Assembly: GCF_000411155.1 (NCBI RefSeq)
Contig: NZ_KE150266.1
Coordinates: forward strand, 620,001 to 684,000
Source: Gleimia europaea ACS-120-V-Col10b
GTDB taxonomy: Bacteria > Actinomycetota > Actinomycetes > Actinomycetales > Actinomycetaceae
Length of the DNA: 64,000 nt
Reading direction: 5' to 3'
Shown here: positions 27,424 to 36,692 of the stretch, piece by piece
How the letters are laid out: each line of letters opens with the position of its first letter
Position numbering within the stretch: the stretch's first letter is position 1
Position numbers and translations under genes: made by a program
The notes under the pieces: generated by a model
Database searches by the model: none
Told to the model about the DNA's origin: nothing
Seen by the model: only the letters and a program-made list of their open reading frames with translations

Positions 27424-28922
27424 GCGACGCCGAACCTCCCAAGAGCATCCCGCCAAGTATTCCACCGCGTGCGGGACGCAACCGACCATCCACCCAAGGC
27501 GCGAAACGCGTCGAGCGTAAAAGCGGCGGGCGCACCGTGGGCGGCGGCGCTGCTGCAGGTAACGCCGGTTCGAACTCAGCGCAGAACCCCGCCCGCCCCT
27601 CACCAACCTCGCAGGCAGGCCGCAACTACCGTAGTGCCCAATCCGCGCGCAAAGACGTGGCGGGCCGGGGCACGCGTTCAGCTAGCTCCCCCAGTGCGCA
27701 TAAGCCTATCCGGGCCCAGGAAGGGCGGCCGCGCGTAGATCGCGAGTCAGTCAAGTCTGGGAGGCAGCAGGTTCCACCCTCCTACGCGCCGGCATCGAAC
27801 CGATCCTCTAAGCAGCCCCCTCCCTCGTATGCGCCAAACCGGCAGTCTTTCGCTTCGAGAACTCCCATAGAACCAGCGCGCACTAACCGCGCAGCAACGG
27901 CCTCAACCGGCTGGAAACCGCAACCTCGACCCAACGCGCCCACCCCGCCACCAAACATGCCGCAAAGTGGCGTGCCTCGGCGCAAACCGAACCGGCGCCG
28001 GCGCACCCTCGTTACCGTTCTGGTTGTACTGGCGATCCTGGTCGGCTGGCCCCTGCTACTACTCAACTGGGCGGGTGGCAAAATTGAGCACGTTGATGCC
28101 CTCAGCGCGGCAGGTGGCACTCCGGGAACCACCTATCTGATTGCCGGGTCGGACTCGCGCGATGGCACGCAGTTCACCGACGAAACTGAAGGGCACAGGT
28201 CGGACACGATCATGTTGCTTCACCGCGCCCCTAACGGCAACGCCTACCTGATTTCTATCCCGCGCGACACGTGGGTGGATATTCCCGAATACGGCGAAGG
28301 TAAAATCAACTCCTCATTCGCATACGGGGGGCCCGAACTGCTGGTAGACACCGTTGAAGAACTCAGCGGCATCACCGTTGACCACTACGTTGAAGTTGGC
28401 ATGCAGGGCGTTGTGGATATCGTGGACGCCATGGGCGGCGTTGAACTCTGCCTCGACTACGACGTAGATGATCCCCGTTCCGAGCTCGTGTGGCAGGCCG
28501 GCTGTCACAACGCAGATGGTTACACCTCCCTCGCTTTTGCACGCATGCGTTACTCCGACCCGAATGGAGACATTGGGCGCGCGGAAAGACAACGTCAGGT
28601 CATCGGAGCGATCGTGAAGAGGGCCGCCCAGCCTTCGAACTCCTTGAATCCCGTGCGGCAAATGAAAATATCGTCGGCCGCAGCCCAGTCAGTGAGCACC
28701 GATCCGGACACGTCCAGTCTTGAACTTGCGCGCATGGCGTGGGATTTTAGGGCCGCAACCTCCAGCGGCAACACGGGCACTCCCCCGATTGCCACCATCG
28801 CGTTTGAAACCAGCCAAGGCTCCGCCGTGCTACTAGATGACGATGCGGATGAGTTCTTCCGCAAACTCGCCAACGGCACCCTCACCTCAGCTGAGCTACA
28901 GGCCAACGCGATGCCCGAATAG
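27420..28922 (+). CDS. LytR-CpsA-Psr family glycopolymer ligase (second copy) with long disordered N-terminus
   Basis: A 500-aa LCP protein. Its first 190 residues are a low-complexity cytoplasmic region rich in Pro, Arg, Ser and Gln with repeated 'PPSYAP' units, followed by a membrane helix (about 195-218) and the LCP catalytic domain ('AGSDSRDG', 'RSDTIMLLHR', 'ISIPRDTWVDIP', 'FARMRY'). The start is GTG 27420 in a GTGA overlap with the first LCP gene. Tandem LCP genes are common in actinobacteria, and each may serve a different polymer. The long basic tail could be a binding or phosphorylation platform; that is inference. Confidence 0.9.
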   Translation: MSDAEPPKSIPPSIPPRAGRNRPSTQGAKRVERKSGGRTVGGGAAAGNAGSNSAQNPARPSPTSQAGRNYRSAQSARKDVAGRGTRSASSPSAHKPIRAQEGRPRVDRESVKSGRQQVPPSYAPASNRSSKQPPPSYAPNRQSFASRTPIEPARTNRAATASTGWKPQPRPNAPTPPPNMPQSGVPRRKPNRRRRTLVTVLVVLAILVGWPLLLLNWAGGKIEHVDALSAAGGTPGTTYLIAGSDSRDGTQFTDETEGHRSDTIMLLHRAPNGNAYLISIPRDTWVDIPEYGEGKINSSFAYGGPELLVDTVEELSGITVDHYVEVGMQGVVDIVDAMGGVELCLDYDVDDPRSELVWQAGCHNADGYTSLAFARMRYSDPNGDIGRAERQRQVIGAIVKRAAQPSNSLNPVRQMKISSAAAQSVSTDPDTSSLELARMAWDFRAATSSGNTGTPPIATIAFETSQGSAVLLDDDADEFFRKLANGTLTSAELQANAMPE

Positions 28923-28937
28923 CGCTGTCATACAGTT

Positions 28938-28980
28938 GTTGGGTGAGTGATCCGAACCGGATTACTCACCCAACGTTTTT
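28938..28980 (+). terminator. Strong rho-independent terminator
   Basis: A stem of GTTGGGTGAGT plus inner GATCCG pairs with CGGATT-ACTCACCCAAC and is followed by GTTTTT. It lies 15 bases after the second LCP gene and ends the rightward operon, facing the convergent galE gene. Confidence 0.9.
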
Positions 28981-28991
28981 ATTACTGGAAA

Positions 28992-30008
28992 CTAGTTGTT
29001 CTTGAACAGCTCGTTAGTAGCCGCAACATCGATCTTGCGCGGGCCAGCCTGCCAAGCACTCCACGCCGATTTCACGATCTGCGCCACGTCATACTCAGCG
29101 TTCCACCCTAGATCCTCGGTAATGCGGCGGGCGTTGCCGATCAGCTGTGGCGGGTCACCAGCGCGCCGATCCTGCTCCTCAGCCTCGAACTTGATGCCGC
29201 TCACCTCGCGACAAGCGTCCACGATCTCACGCACCGACGTGCCCTTGCCCGTGCCCACGTTGTAAACGTTGTGCTTCAGCTCCGATTCAGCTGCGAGCGC
29301 ATCCAACGCGTCAATGTGGGCGCGCGCCAGATCCATCACGTGAATGTAATCGCGAATACACGTACCATCCGCAGTAGGATAATCCGTGCCAAAAATGGCG
29401 GGGGCTTTGCCACGTGCCAAGCGCTCAAAAATCATCGGGATCAAGTTCAGCGTGGCTGGGTCACCCAGATCATCCCAGCCCGCGCCAGCAACGTTGAAGT
29501 AGCGCAAACCGATCCAACGCAAGCCCCAGGCGCGCCCGCAGTCCGCCATCATCCACTCGCCTATAAACTTCGTTTCCCCATAGGGATTAATCGGGTGCTT
29601 CTCGATATCCTCGTCAACCACTTCCACCGGCGGCATGCCGTAAACCGCAGCAGACGAGGAGAAGATCATCTGGTTCACACCGGCCTTCTCCATCGCCAAC
29701 ATCACGTTAGCCATGCCGCCCACATTCTGCTGGTAGTACCAAGCCGGGCGCGAGACTGACTCGCCCACCTGCTTGCGCGCCGCAAAGTGAATCACGGCCG
29801 TGACATCCTCGTCTACCATCGCGTTCAACAACGCCTCAACCGAAGCTGTATCAGCAACGTCAAGCTGGACGAGCTTAGCCGAACCAATGCGATCCTTTGT
29901 GCCATACGACAGGTCATCAACCACCACAACCTCGTCGCCGCGTTGTTGCAAAAGCCTAACCACGTGGGCGCCAATGTAACCGGCGCCGCCAATCACCATA
30001 ATGCTCAT
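28992..30008 (-). CDS. galE: UDP-glucose 4-epimerase
   Basis: A 338-aa extended SDR enzyme that interconverts UDP-glucose and UDP-galactose. The NAD loop GGAGYIGA is at residues 7-14, the catalytic 'SSAAVYG' and Tyr-x3-Lys ('YGETK') near 125-155, and 'DYIHVMDLARAH' further on, all characteristic of GalE. It supplies UDP-Galp, the substrate of Glf at 2198-3364, and so links this end of the locus to the Galf system. It is 21 bp downstream of purE on the same strand and may have its own promoter or follow purKE. Confidence 0.95.
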   Translation of the reverse strand: MSIMVIGGAGYIGAHVVRLLQQRGDEVVVVDDLSYGTKDRIGSAKLVQLDVADTASVEALLNAMVDEDVTAVIHFAARKQVGESVSRPAWYYQQNVGGMANVMLAMEKAGVNQMIFSSSAAVYGMPPVEVVDEDIEKHPINPYGETKFIGEWMMADCGRAWGLRWIGLRYFNVAGAGWDDLGDPATLNLIPMIFERLARGKAPAIFGTDYPTADGTCIRDYIHVMDLARAHIDALDALAAESELKHNVYNVGTGKGTSVREIVDACREVSGIKFEAEEQDRRAGDPPQLIGNARRITEDLGWNAEYDVAQIVKSAWSAWQAGPRKIDVAATNELFKNN

Positions 30009-30029
30009 AGCTACAGTCTAAAACCCTTA

Positions 30030-30536
30030 CTAATTGCTTTCTAAAGATCGTTGCAAAGTCTGATTCTTCTGGGCGGACTGGTGGGCCAAATCCTGCTGAA
30101 AATCCGCCATCTTCTGTTGCAAAACCGGATCCGACATGGCCAGCATTCGTACCGCGAGCAGGCCGGCGTTGCGCGCCCCGCCTATTGAAACGGTAGCGAC
30201 GGGAACCCCGGCGGGCATCTGCACGATCGACAACAACGAATCCATGCCGTCAAGGTATTTGAGCGGCACGGGCACGCCGATCACCGGCAATGGCGCGGCC
30301 GAGGCGAGCATGCCCGGCAAGTGCGCCGCTCCGCCAGCGCCGGCAATAATCACCTTGAGGCCGCGCTGCGCGGCCTCCTTGCCGTAGCGCAACATTGCCT
30401 CCGGCGTGCGGTGGGCAGAAACCACGCGCGCCTCGAACTCGACGCCAAACTCACGCATCACCTCGGCGGCCTGGCCCATCACCTTCCAGTCCGAATCTGA
30501 CCCCATTACGATGCCAACCTGCACCATGTCACTCAC
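30030..30536 (-). CDS. purE: N5-carboxyaminoimidazole ribonucleotide mutase
   Basis: A 168-aa PurE of class I, which rearranges N5-CAIR to CAIR in purine synthesis. It shows 'VMGSDSDW', 'SAHRTPE' and '[12 protein letters not shown]', the substrate-binding loops. It starts in a GTGA overlap with the purK stop (GTG 30534-30536; an ATG three codons later is possible). Its partner PurK is directly upstream, as usual. Confidence 0.96.
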   Translation of the reverse strand: MSDMVQVGIVMGSDSDWKVMGQAAEVMREFGVEFEARVVSAHRTPEAMLRYGKEAAQRGLKVIIAGAGGAAHLPGMLASAAPLPVIGVPVPLKYLDGMDSLLSIVQMPAGVPVATVSIGGARNAGLLAVRMLAMSDPVLQQKMADFQQDLAHQSAQKNQTLQRSLESN

Positions 30537-31654
30537 TTCCCAAACAGAATATCGATGGCCTTGCCCGCCTTCTCGCGAGCCGTTTTCACATCATCGGCAC
30601 GCACCGTTACGTGTCCGAGCTTTCGGCCCGGCCGCACGCTCTTTCCGTACAGGTGCACGTGCACGCCGGGCAGTTGTTTCAGCACTTCCGGGAGGCCTTG
30701 CGCGGCGTCCTCGTACTTGGATCCAAGCAAGTTTTTCATCACCCAAACCCCTGGAATCGGCGTGGTTTCCCCAAGTGGCAAATCCAAAACCGCACGCAAG
30801 TGCTGCTCAAACTGGGAGGTTAGCGCCCCATCGATCGTCCAGTGCCCCGTGTTGTGGGGGCGCATTGCAAGCTCGTTGACCAGCAGAACCGGCTCATCGG
30901 CCTCCACCACGAACATTTCGACCGCGAGCACGCCAGTTACTCCAAGTTCACGGGCAATCAGATCGCCAACTGCCTGCGCGCGGGCGGCGACCTTCGCGGA
31001 CAGCGAGGGCGCGGGGGCAATCACCTCAGAGCAGATTCCATCTTCTTGGATCGACTCCGCGACCGGCCACTGCTTCACCTGACCGGAGGGCGTGCGTGCC
31101 AAAAGCACTGCCACTTCGCGAGTGAACGGCACTTTCTCCTCCAGGAGTACCGGCCCAGCTTCTAGCCAATCTTCAACTTCATCTGCGCCCGAAACCACGC
31201 GAACGCCTTTGCCGTCGTAACCGCCCGTTGGCGTTTTGGCGATAACCGGCCAGCCGACCTCATTACCGAACTTCGCCACGTCCTCGCGGTTTAAAGCCTG
31301 CGCCCACCTCGGTACTGGCGCTCCTATTTCCTGCAACTTTTTGCGCATAGCGAGCTTATTCTGTGCATACAAGAGTGCACTTGGTGGCGGCTGGATAGAA
31401 ATACCGTCGCACTCAGCGAGAATTTGAGGTGGGATGTGCTCGTGCTCGAACGTCAGCACGTCGGCGTCCATGATCAACGACTTCATGTCATCGAGGTTCT
31501 TCGGATCACCCACGGGCGCATTCACCGTAACTTGTGCGGCAGACCCGTCGGCGGCCTCGACCATAGTTTTCAAAGTAATTGCCAGCTCAGTTGCTGGAGG
31601 AACCATCATTCTGGCGAGCTGTCCGCCGCCAACCACAGCAATTGTTCGACTCAC
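30533..31654 (-). CDS. purK: N5-carboxyaminoimidazole ribonucleotide synthase
   Basis: A 373-aa ATP-grasp enzyme that makes N5-CAIR from AIR, bicarbonate and ATP. The N-terminal '[11 protein letters not shown]' and the ATP-grasp features '[15 protein letters not shown]', '[15 protein letters not shown]' and '[14 protein letters not shown]' are characteristic. The start is GTG 31652-31654. It overlaps purE by four bases. This is ordinary purine biosynthesis, unrelated to the glycan genes. Confidence 0.96.
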   Translation of the reverse strand: MSRTIAVVGGGQLARMMVPPATELAITLKTMVEAADGSAAQVTVNAPVGDPKNLDDMKSLIMDADVLTFEHEHIPPQILAECDGISIQPPPSALLYAQNKLAMRKKLQEIGAPVPRWAQALNREDVAKFGNEVGWPVIAKTPTGGYDGKGVRVVSGADEVEDWLEAGPVLLEEKVPFTREVAVLLARTPSGQVKQWPVAESIQEDGICSEVIAPAPSLSAKVAARAQAVGDLIARELGVTGVLAVEMFVVEADEPVLLVNELAMRPHNTGHWTIDGALTSQFEQHLRAVLDLPLGETTPIPGVWVMKNLLGSKYEDAAQGLPEVLKQLPGVHVHLYGKSVRPGRKLGHVTVRADDVKTAREKAGKAIDILFGK

Positions 31655-31714
31655 CCGTTCAGCTTATCGTGCGCGCCTCAACAGTGGCGGCCCGTCTCAC
31701 CCGGGCCGCCGACC

Positions 31715-33040
31715 TTAGAACCTGCGCTTGCGGCGCCCCACCGAGACCAACATGCCCTCTGGCATGACCACGTCCGGATCCAAACTAGTGGGCATTGCCG
31801 GTAGCGAAACCGTGAAAACAGCGGGTTTCGCCTGCGTCAGCTCCAAGCGGCCTCCCGTGCCTTTAATGAGGTCGCGAGCTAGGGGCAAACCGATGCCGGT
31901 AGAGCCGTGCGCCGAAACACCCTTTTCGAAGATCATCTCCGTCATGTCCTCGGCTACGCCCTCGCCTTCGTCACCAACGTCTATAAAAACGCCGCGCGAC
32001 GACGTACCTTTGCGGCACACCACGCGGGTTGTGCCCGCCCCGTAGCGCAGCGAATTCTCAATCAGTGTTGCTAAAACCTGTGAGAGTACCGACGCCGAAG
32101 CGAGTACGGGCTGCGCAGCTTCGTCGGTGAAAATCAGCTCTCTCCCCTGCGCCGCAAACGCTTCCTCCCATTCTTCGCGCTGCTGGTTAAAGATTTCGAG
32201 GACGTGGATTGCCTCGGCATTTCCGCCCGCCTTCTTGGTTGTGGTGAGCAGATCGTTTATCACCTGCGTGAGGCGTTCCACCTGTTCCAGGCACACGCGC
32301 ACCTCGCCTTGAATCTCCGGATCATCCGTGATGAGGTCAATCTCCTCTAAACGCATAGACAAAGCGGTAAGCGGGGTGCGTAACTGGTGTGAGGCGTTAG
32401 CAGCGAACTGGCGTTCCGCGGCCAGGCGGCCCGCCATGCGTTCGCCCGTGCGCACAAGTTCTTCTTGCACAAGATCAATCTCTTCAATACCGGACGGGTT
32501 CACGCGCGCGCGCACCTGCCCAGAACCGATTTGTTCAGCCTGAGCAGCCAGATAAATGAGGGGTGCGGAGATTCGCCGCGATCCGCGCAAAGCCAGCCAG
32601 TAGCCAACTGCGAGCGAGGCGATAATACCGGCAAGGAATATCGCGACAAGCCGCGCAATAGAGAAGATCGTTGGCCACGCCGAAATCTCACTGCGTACCG
32701 TGGTGCCAGACGGCAGGACAATTGACGCGGTTATGCGCGGGGCGCTGACGTGCTCCCCTCTTTCTATAAGACCTGCCTGACCGGGATTGTTGACGCGCAC
32801 ATACGCGTTGGATAGCAGGTCGTTTCCCAGCACCCAGTTGTCCAAGTTTCGTTGTGTGAACTCGTCGCCGGAATGGAGTCTGCGTTCAACCATGTTGCCA
32901 AGCACTTGCGTGCGTGACTCCAGGTTGTACTGCGCGGACTGCCAAACGAGCGCGCCTCCGATGAAAAGCGAGGGAATACCCAGAATTAAGACCGCCACGG
33001 TCACAGCCGTGGCGATCATTTTAATAACGCGTGCGCGCAT
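31715..33040 (-). CDS. Sensor histidine kinase
   Basis: A 441-aa HK with two membrane helices (about 10-30 and 130-155) bounding a roughly 100-residue extracellular sensor region, then a HAMP-like linker, the H-box 'ASHQLRTPLTAL' (phospho-accepting His), N-box 'LIENSLRYG', G1 'VGDEGEGV' and G2 'GSTGIGLPLARDL'. It ends with a short basic tail 'GRRKRRF'. The start codon ATG is three bases from the response regulator stop, so the pair is co-transcribed. The signal is unknown; an envelope-stress role would be speculative. Confidence 0.93.
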   Translation of the reverse strand: MRARVIKMIATAVTVAVLILGIPSLFIGGALVWQSAQYNLESRTQVLGNMVERRLHSGDEFTQRNLDNWVLGNDLLSNAYVRVNNPGQAGLIERGEHVSAPRITASIVLPSGTTVRSEISAWPTIFSIARLVAIFLAGIIASLAVGYWLALRGSRRISAPLIYLAAQAEQIGSGQVRARVNPSGIEEIDLVQEELVRTGERMAGRLAAERQFAANASHQLRTPLTALSMRLEEIDLITDDPEIQGEVRVCLEQVERLTQVINDLLTTTKKAGGNAEAIHVLEIFNQQREEWEEAFAAQGRELIFTDEAAQPVLASASVLSQVLATLIENSLRYGAGTTRVVCRKGTSSRGVFIDVGDEGEGVAEDMTEMIFEKGVSAHGSTGIGLPLARDLIKGTGGRLELTQAKPAVFTVSLPAMPTSLDPDVVMPEGMLVSVGRRKRRF

Positions 33041-33043
33041 GTG

Positions 33044-33724
33044 TTAGGCCCGCTCTTTTTCGAACCTGAATCCCATGCCGCGAACGGTGGTGATGTAATG
33101 CGGATCCGCAGCATCATCACCGAGCTTTCGGCGCAACCATGAAACATGCATGTCGAGCGTCTTGGTGGATCCGGTGGGATCCGATCCCCAAACTTCGCGC
33201 ATCAGCACATCACGCTCAACCACATTGCCAGCCTCACGAACGAGAACACGCAACAGGTCAAATTCCTTAGCAGTTAGCTGTAGTTCCCGGTCATTCACGA
33301 ATGCGCGGTGTGCGCCCACATCAACGCGAACGTCTTGCACGATGAGTTCGCCATCCGCCTCGTCAGTTCCCGTGCGGCGCAAAAGGGCGCGAACGCGGGC
33401 CAGAAGCTCCGCGAGGCGGAACGGTTTAGTTACGTAGTCATCTGCACCAGCGTCAAGGCCGACCACCATGTCCACCTCGTCCGCGCGGGCGGTCAAGATC
33501 AAAATTGGAGTGGACAGCCCAAGCTTGCGCACCTGTCGGGCCACGTCCAGCCCGTCCATGTCAGGAAGTCCAAGATCAAGAACGATAAGGTCTGCGCTAT
33601 CAACCTCGTTTAGAGCGCCACGGCCAGTGCCGTGTGCCCTAACTTCGTAACCCTCACGGCCAAGCGCGCGGGCTAAGGGCTCTGCAATTGCAGGATCATC
33701 TTCAACCAAAAGAACTGTAGTCAC
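33044..33724 (-). CDS. OmpR/PhoB-family response regulator
   Basis: A 226-aa two-domain regulator. The receiver begins 'VLLVEDDPAIAEPLARALG' and has the phospho-acceptor Asp in 'LIVLDLGLPDMDG'; the winged-helix output domain holds 'LTAKEFDLLRVLVREAGNVV' and 'VSWLRRKLG'. I place the start at GTG 33722-33724, giving the family-like N-terminus M-T-T-V-L-L-V-E-D-D. An in-frame ATG at 33740-33742 is an alternative. It is the first gene of the operon with the kinase. Confidence 0.93.
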   Translation of the reverse strand: MTTVLLVEDDPAIAEPLARALGREGYEVRAHGTGRGALNEVDSADLIVLDLGLPDMDGLDVARQVRKLGLSTPILILTARADEVDMVVGLDAGADDYVTKPFRLAELLARVRALLRRTGTDEADGELIVQDVRVDVGAHRAFVNDRELQLTAKEFDLLRVLVREAGNVVERDVLMREVWGSDPTGSTKTLDMHVSWLRRKLGDDAADPHYITTVRGMGFRFEKERA

Positions 33725-33888
33725 GCTCCCATAGTAAGCCATATTTGAGCATTGCACACGCCTTGAGCTAGTAAAATGTAATGCGACATCGAGATACTTT
33801 TTACTATTCGAGCGCGGGCCGCACACACTTTTTCGCGCTATACCGACGTTTCCTATACGAAATGTTCGCCAGATTGGATGAATAAAGT

Positions 33889-34953
33889 TTAGAAAGTTTC
33901 AATTGGTAAATGTTCAACAGGTGGACGGTCTTCAACACTCACCTGGAATGGAACCACTCGGCCCACTCCTCGCAGATCCGCTTCTTTTGCTGCTGACACG
34001 CGGTACCCCGGCCCAGCCTCACCGTGCGCGATCTTTCCCGCAGTTTCGCCGTCGGTAATGATTTGCCCAACCGGAGCGACATCAACCAGCCTCGAAGCGA
34101 GGTTAACGGGAGGTCCAAAGACGTCCCCCGACCTCGAAAATACTGCCCCTTGGACGATTGACGCGCGCACGGGCAACATTTTGTGCATGCTGTTTAGGCG
34201 TTGCATAAGTTCGGTAACTACGCGCAGTCCGGTTGGTAAGTCATCTGCAATGTAGAACACGGCGTCGCCGATCATTTTCACCACGCGCCCACCCGCAGAT
34301 GGGATCACGATGCGACACACGGTCTCGAACTGGTCGATGAGGTGCACCAAATCCTCTTCGGGCAATGAAACGGATGAAGACGTGTAGGAAACCATGTCTA
34401 CAAATCCGAGCGTGCGGATTAGTGGGAAGCCGTTTGTTTCACGTTCACGGCCGCGATGGGAAACCTCTTGATCGACACGAGTAATGATTGATTCAAGTTG
34501 TCGTTTCCACGAGTAAATGAGTTCTTCTTCAAGGAATGGGAGGAATTCGCGGAACTTGTCGAGCGTGACGAGCCTTGCGGACGTGTCATCCAGCGTGTAT
34601 CTGCGCGCCACGTCATCAACGAGGGCTTCCATCTGCCACAGGACGAGCCGGTCGGTGATGTGGGCTTGCGCGCGAACGAGTGAAAGCCCAGTTTGTAGGT
34701 CGATGCGGCCCGAGTCGATGAGATCCGACCAGCGTTGGTATGCCTTGAGGTCTTGCGTTGTAAACACCACCTCACCTTCGACAGCCGGAGCAAACCCCAT
34801 GGCAACCCAATAGGAATTAACGCGGGTTACTGGGGTTTCTGTGCGCGCAGCAACGTCGGCGGCGCTTAGGGTTGGTTCACCGCCGAGGAGGATCTTCCTG
34901 TAAGACCCTGTTGTCGAAGGCGGTTGGCCGGCGTCGGAGGTGTTATGCATCAC
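33889..34953 (-). CDS. Class III adenylate cyclase with Rv1264-like regulatory region
   Basis: A 354-aa protein. The C-terminal catalytic domain (about 165-335) has the metal-binding first motif 'FVDMVSYTSSS', second aspartate 'VKMIGDAVFYI' and 'GPPVNLASRLVDVA', which contains the transition-state Asn-x3-Arg. The N-terminal 160 residues are soluble and helical ('DTSARLVTLDKF', 'LEEELIYSWKRQLES'), resembling the pH-responsive regulatory domain of mycobacterial Rv1264. It should make cAMP. The start is GTG 34951-34953 or the next codon, ATG. It is divergent from ssrA. Confidence 0.9.
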   Translation of the reverse strand: MMHNTSDAGQPPSTTGSYRKILLGGEPTLSAADVAARTETPVTRVNSYWVAMGFAPAVEGEVVFTTQDLKAYQRWSDLIDSGRIDLQTGLSLVRAQAHITDRLVLWQMEALVDDVARRYTLDDTSARLVTLDKFREFLPFLEEELIYSWKRQLESIITRVDQEVSHRGRERETNGFPLIRTLGFVDMVSYTSSSVSLPEEDLVHLIDQFETVCRIVIPSAGGRVVKMIGDAVFYIADDLPTGLRVVTELMQRLNSMHKMLPVRASIVQGAVFSRSGDVFGPPVNLASRLVDVAPVGQIITDGETAGKIAHGEAGPGYRVSAAKEADLRGVGRVVPFQVSVEDRPPVEHLPIETF

Positions 34954-35045
34954 CTCAACTTTAGTCTTTGAGTGGCGGGTTAGTGTCGGTTTAGGAACCT
35001 GCCGGCAGTCCAGGCCACATTTTGCGGGTTATTTCGCGCTATCCA

Positions 35046-35075
35046 TTGATTTATCAGCTGTTTTCGCCCTATACT
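35046..35075 (+). promoter_or_regulatory. Candidate promoter upstream of ssrA
   Basis: TTGATT (35046-35051) and TATACT (35070-35075) are separated by 18 bases and resemble a sigma-70-type promoter about 100 bp before the mature tmRNA 5' end. RNase P would then process the precursor. Other AT-rich boxes closer to the gene are possible. Confidence 0.35.
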
Positions 35076-35171
35076 TACTTGTCCCTAACTTTCGTATTTT
35101 TGTTGCGCTGGTTTTCTGAAAATGTTTGGAGGCCGCCGTTGCGTGCAAGGTTGGGGTGGGAAAACTATATA

Positions 35172-35536
35172 GGGGATGATCGGTTTCGACAGCGATCTTC
35201 AATCGATGTGAAGCGGGCCGAGGATGTCTACTGACCTCGTTAACCATGTATTCAAACCAATAGGTGCTGAACAGAACCGCACCGACTTTGCCCTCGCTGC
35301 CTAATCTAGCGAGCAAGTCCGTCAGCCCAAGCAATGCTCTGAGTTTGGTTCCTGGCGTCGTTTTATGAGCCACTGGGTTGCCACCGTGTTGGGAGGCGGT
35401 GACCGACACTTTCTCAACTGAGCCACCTAGTTGCAGGTTTGCATGTTGCTAGTGGCTGAGAAACTTATTGCAAACTGCGCCCGGAGAAGAAATTGGGGTG
35501 GATCGTTGGACCCGGGTTCAATTCCCGGCATCTCCA
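35172..35536 (+). ncRNA. ssrA: Transfer-messenger RNA (tmRNA)
   Basis: This RNA rescues stalled ribosomes by trans-translation. The 5' end GGGGATGATCGGTTTCGACAG and the 3' T-arm GGTTCAATTCCCGGCATCTCCA are canonical, and GGGGATG pairs with the CATCTCC acceptor strand. The tag reading frame starts at GCT 35266 and ends with TAA 35302-35304, encoding AEQNRTDFALAA, a typical actinobacterial degradation tag. The discriminator A is at 35536 and is followed by CTA, so the 3' CCA is not genome-encoded. The length is about 365 nt. Confidence 0.97.
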
Positions 35537-35541
35537 CTACT

Positions 35542-35575
35542 GGCCTCCCAGCACCCGCTGGGAGGCCTTATTTTG
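35542..35575 (+). terminator. ssrA terminator
   Basis: A perfect 11-bp stem (GGCCTCCCAGC / GCTGGGAGGCC) with a four-base loop is followed by TTATTTTG. It begins six bases after the tmRNA 3' end. Confidence 0.95.
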
Positions 35576-35840
35576 TGCGGTAAACACTCTATTAGGGTTG
35601 AGTTGGTGCGGATATTTACGTCTTTCAGAACGATGACAAGCACGGATCAGCCCTGATGAGCAAACACGTCCACCAACTACGCACGCCTGAAGATTTTCGC
35701 GGATTCACTCGGCACATATTCTTGGAAGACACCACCCACGATTGATTAACCAAGGTGGACGAAAATACTCTTCCGCTTAACCGTCAGGCAACAACTGCTA
35801 ATCACTCTTATCCATAGAATTGGCAGAATAGAATATCAAC
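35576..35840. other. Intergenic stretch after ssrA
   Basis: No convincing gene is seen here. A 29-codon frame (ATG 35656, encoding MSKHVHQLRTPEDFRGFTRH and a short tail) has no ribosome site and resembles nothing I recognise; it could be a gene remnant. The tmRNA 3' end is a frequent integration site, but no direct repeat of it was noticed downstream within the window. Confidence 0.4.
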
Positions 35841-36038
35841 ATGCGGCAGAGAGATATTATGGATTTTTCCATCGATGAGATCGGCGGATATGTCCTAACC
35901 CCTCAAGAGAATGAGAAGTACTCAGATCAAGATCTAAAGCAAAAACTCGCAGATCTTGGTATTCCGGGTGCTTGGAGAAATATTATTCCTCGGCTTCGAG
36001 GCGAAGTGAGCTGGGATTACAACGAGTTTTACGAATAG
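35841..36038 (+). CDS. Small orphan protein, first tandem copy
   Basis: A 65-aa acidic protein, unrecognised. It is closely similar along its whole length to the product at 36249-36446: both have 'GYVLTPxENExYSDxDL', then 'NIIPRLRGEVSW', and end in EFYE. There is no signal peptide or membrane segment. Conservation at the amino acid level despite differing DNA, and matching start positions, support a real gene. The ribosome site is weak. The two copies begin 408 bp apart and their downstream sequences also match. Confidence 0.65.
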   Translation: MRQRDIMDFSIDEIGGYVLTPQENEKYSDQDLKQKLADLGIPGAWRNIIPRLRGEVSWDYNEFYE

Positions 36039-36248
36039 CTCTCATTCCTCTACACATTTGTCTCGATAGGCGCCCCGCAGTTTCTACCCCGGCGGTTTGG
36101 ACCGGGCTCTGCTATACCTTAAACGAGCGGGAATAAACAGTCTTGAAAGACGGTCAGAACCGTGTATTCCGATTCAACAATTAATACACAACTGATTCCA
36201 TTCCAGAAATTCCTTAATTTCAAGCACTTTTCTCGATAGATTGAGCGC

Positions 36249-36446
36249 ATGACAGACAAGAATTTAATGGATCGCACCACCGAGGAGTTCTTCGGATACG
36301 TTCTCACACCTGAAGAAAACGAGCGTTACTCTGACGAAGATCTTGAAGAAAAGTTGACCGAGTTTGGTTTTACAAAAGCCGGACCGAATATCATTCCACG
36401 TCTTCGAGGCGAAGTGAGCTGGCAATACGTCGAGTTCTACGAGTAA
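36249..36446 (+). CDS. Small orphan protein, second tandem copy
   Basis: A 65-aa, strongly acidic paralogue of the preceding small gene. The N-terminal 'MTDKNLMDRTTEEFFGYVLT' aligns without gaps to the first copy, and the last third (NIIPRLRGEVSW) is nearly identical. It is followed by a terminator-like hairpin. Possible roles for paired small acidic proteins beside accessory DNA include antitoxin, immunity or DNA-mimic functions, but nothing in the sequence decides this. Confidence 0.65.
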   Translation: MTDKNLMDRTTEEFFGYVLTPEENERYSDEDLEEKLTEFGFTKAGPNIIPRLRGEVSWQYVEFYE

Positions 36447-36493
36447 GCCCTACCTTCTTATAGCTATGCCTCGGTAAGCGCCTCACAGTTTTA

Positions 36494-36525
36494 CCCCTGG
36501 CCCGGTTTGGGCTGGGGTTTTGTTA
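36494..36525 (+). terminator. Terminator after the second small gene
   Basis: CCCCTGGCCC and GGGCTGGGG pair around a five-base loop, with one mismatch or bulge, followed by TTTTGTT. A degenerate version of the same hairpin follows the first copy (about 36090-36112), showing that the duplication includes the 3' region. Confidence 0.7.
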
Positions 36526-36692
36526 TGCCCGCTACTGCTGACTTCTTGTAGGCGTGCACGTAGCGGAGGCGCAATAGTACGTTAATGCGTTCGGATGGAA
36601 GAGAAAAACCTGAATTTTGCAACTATCAGCCAAACAGGGAGTAAGATTATTCCCCCGATATTAAAACACTTTCAAAAAGCAAAGGAGCTCTA

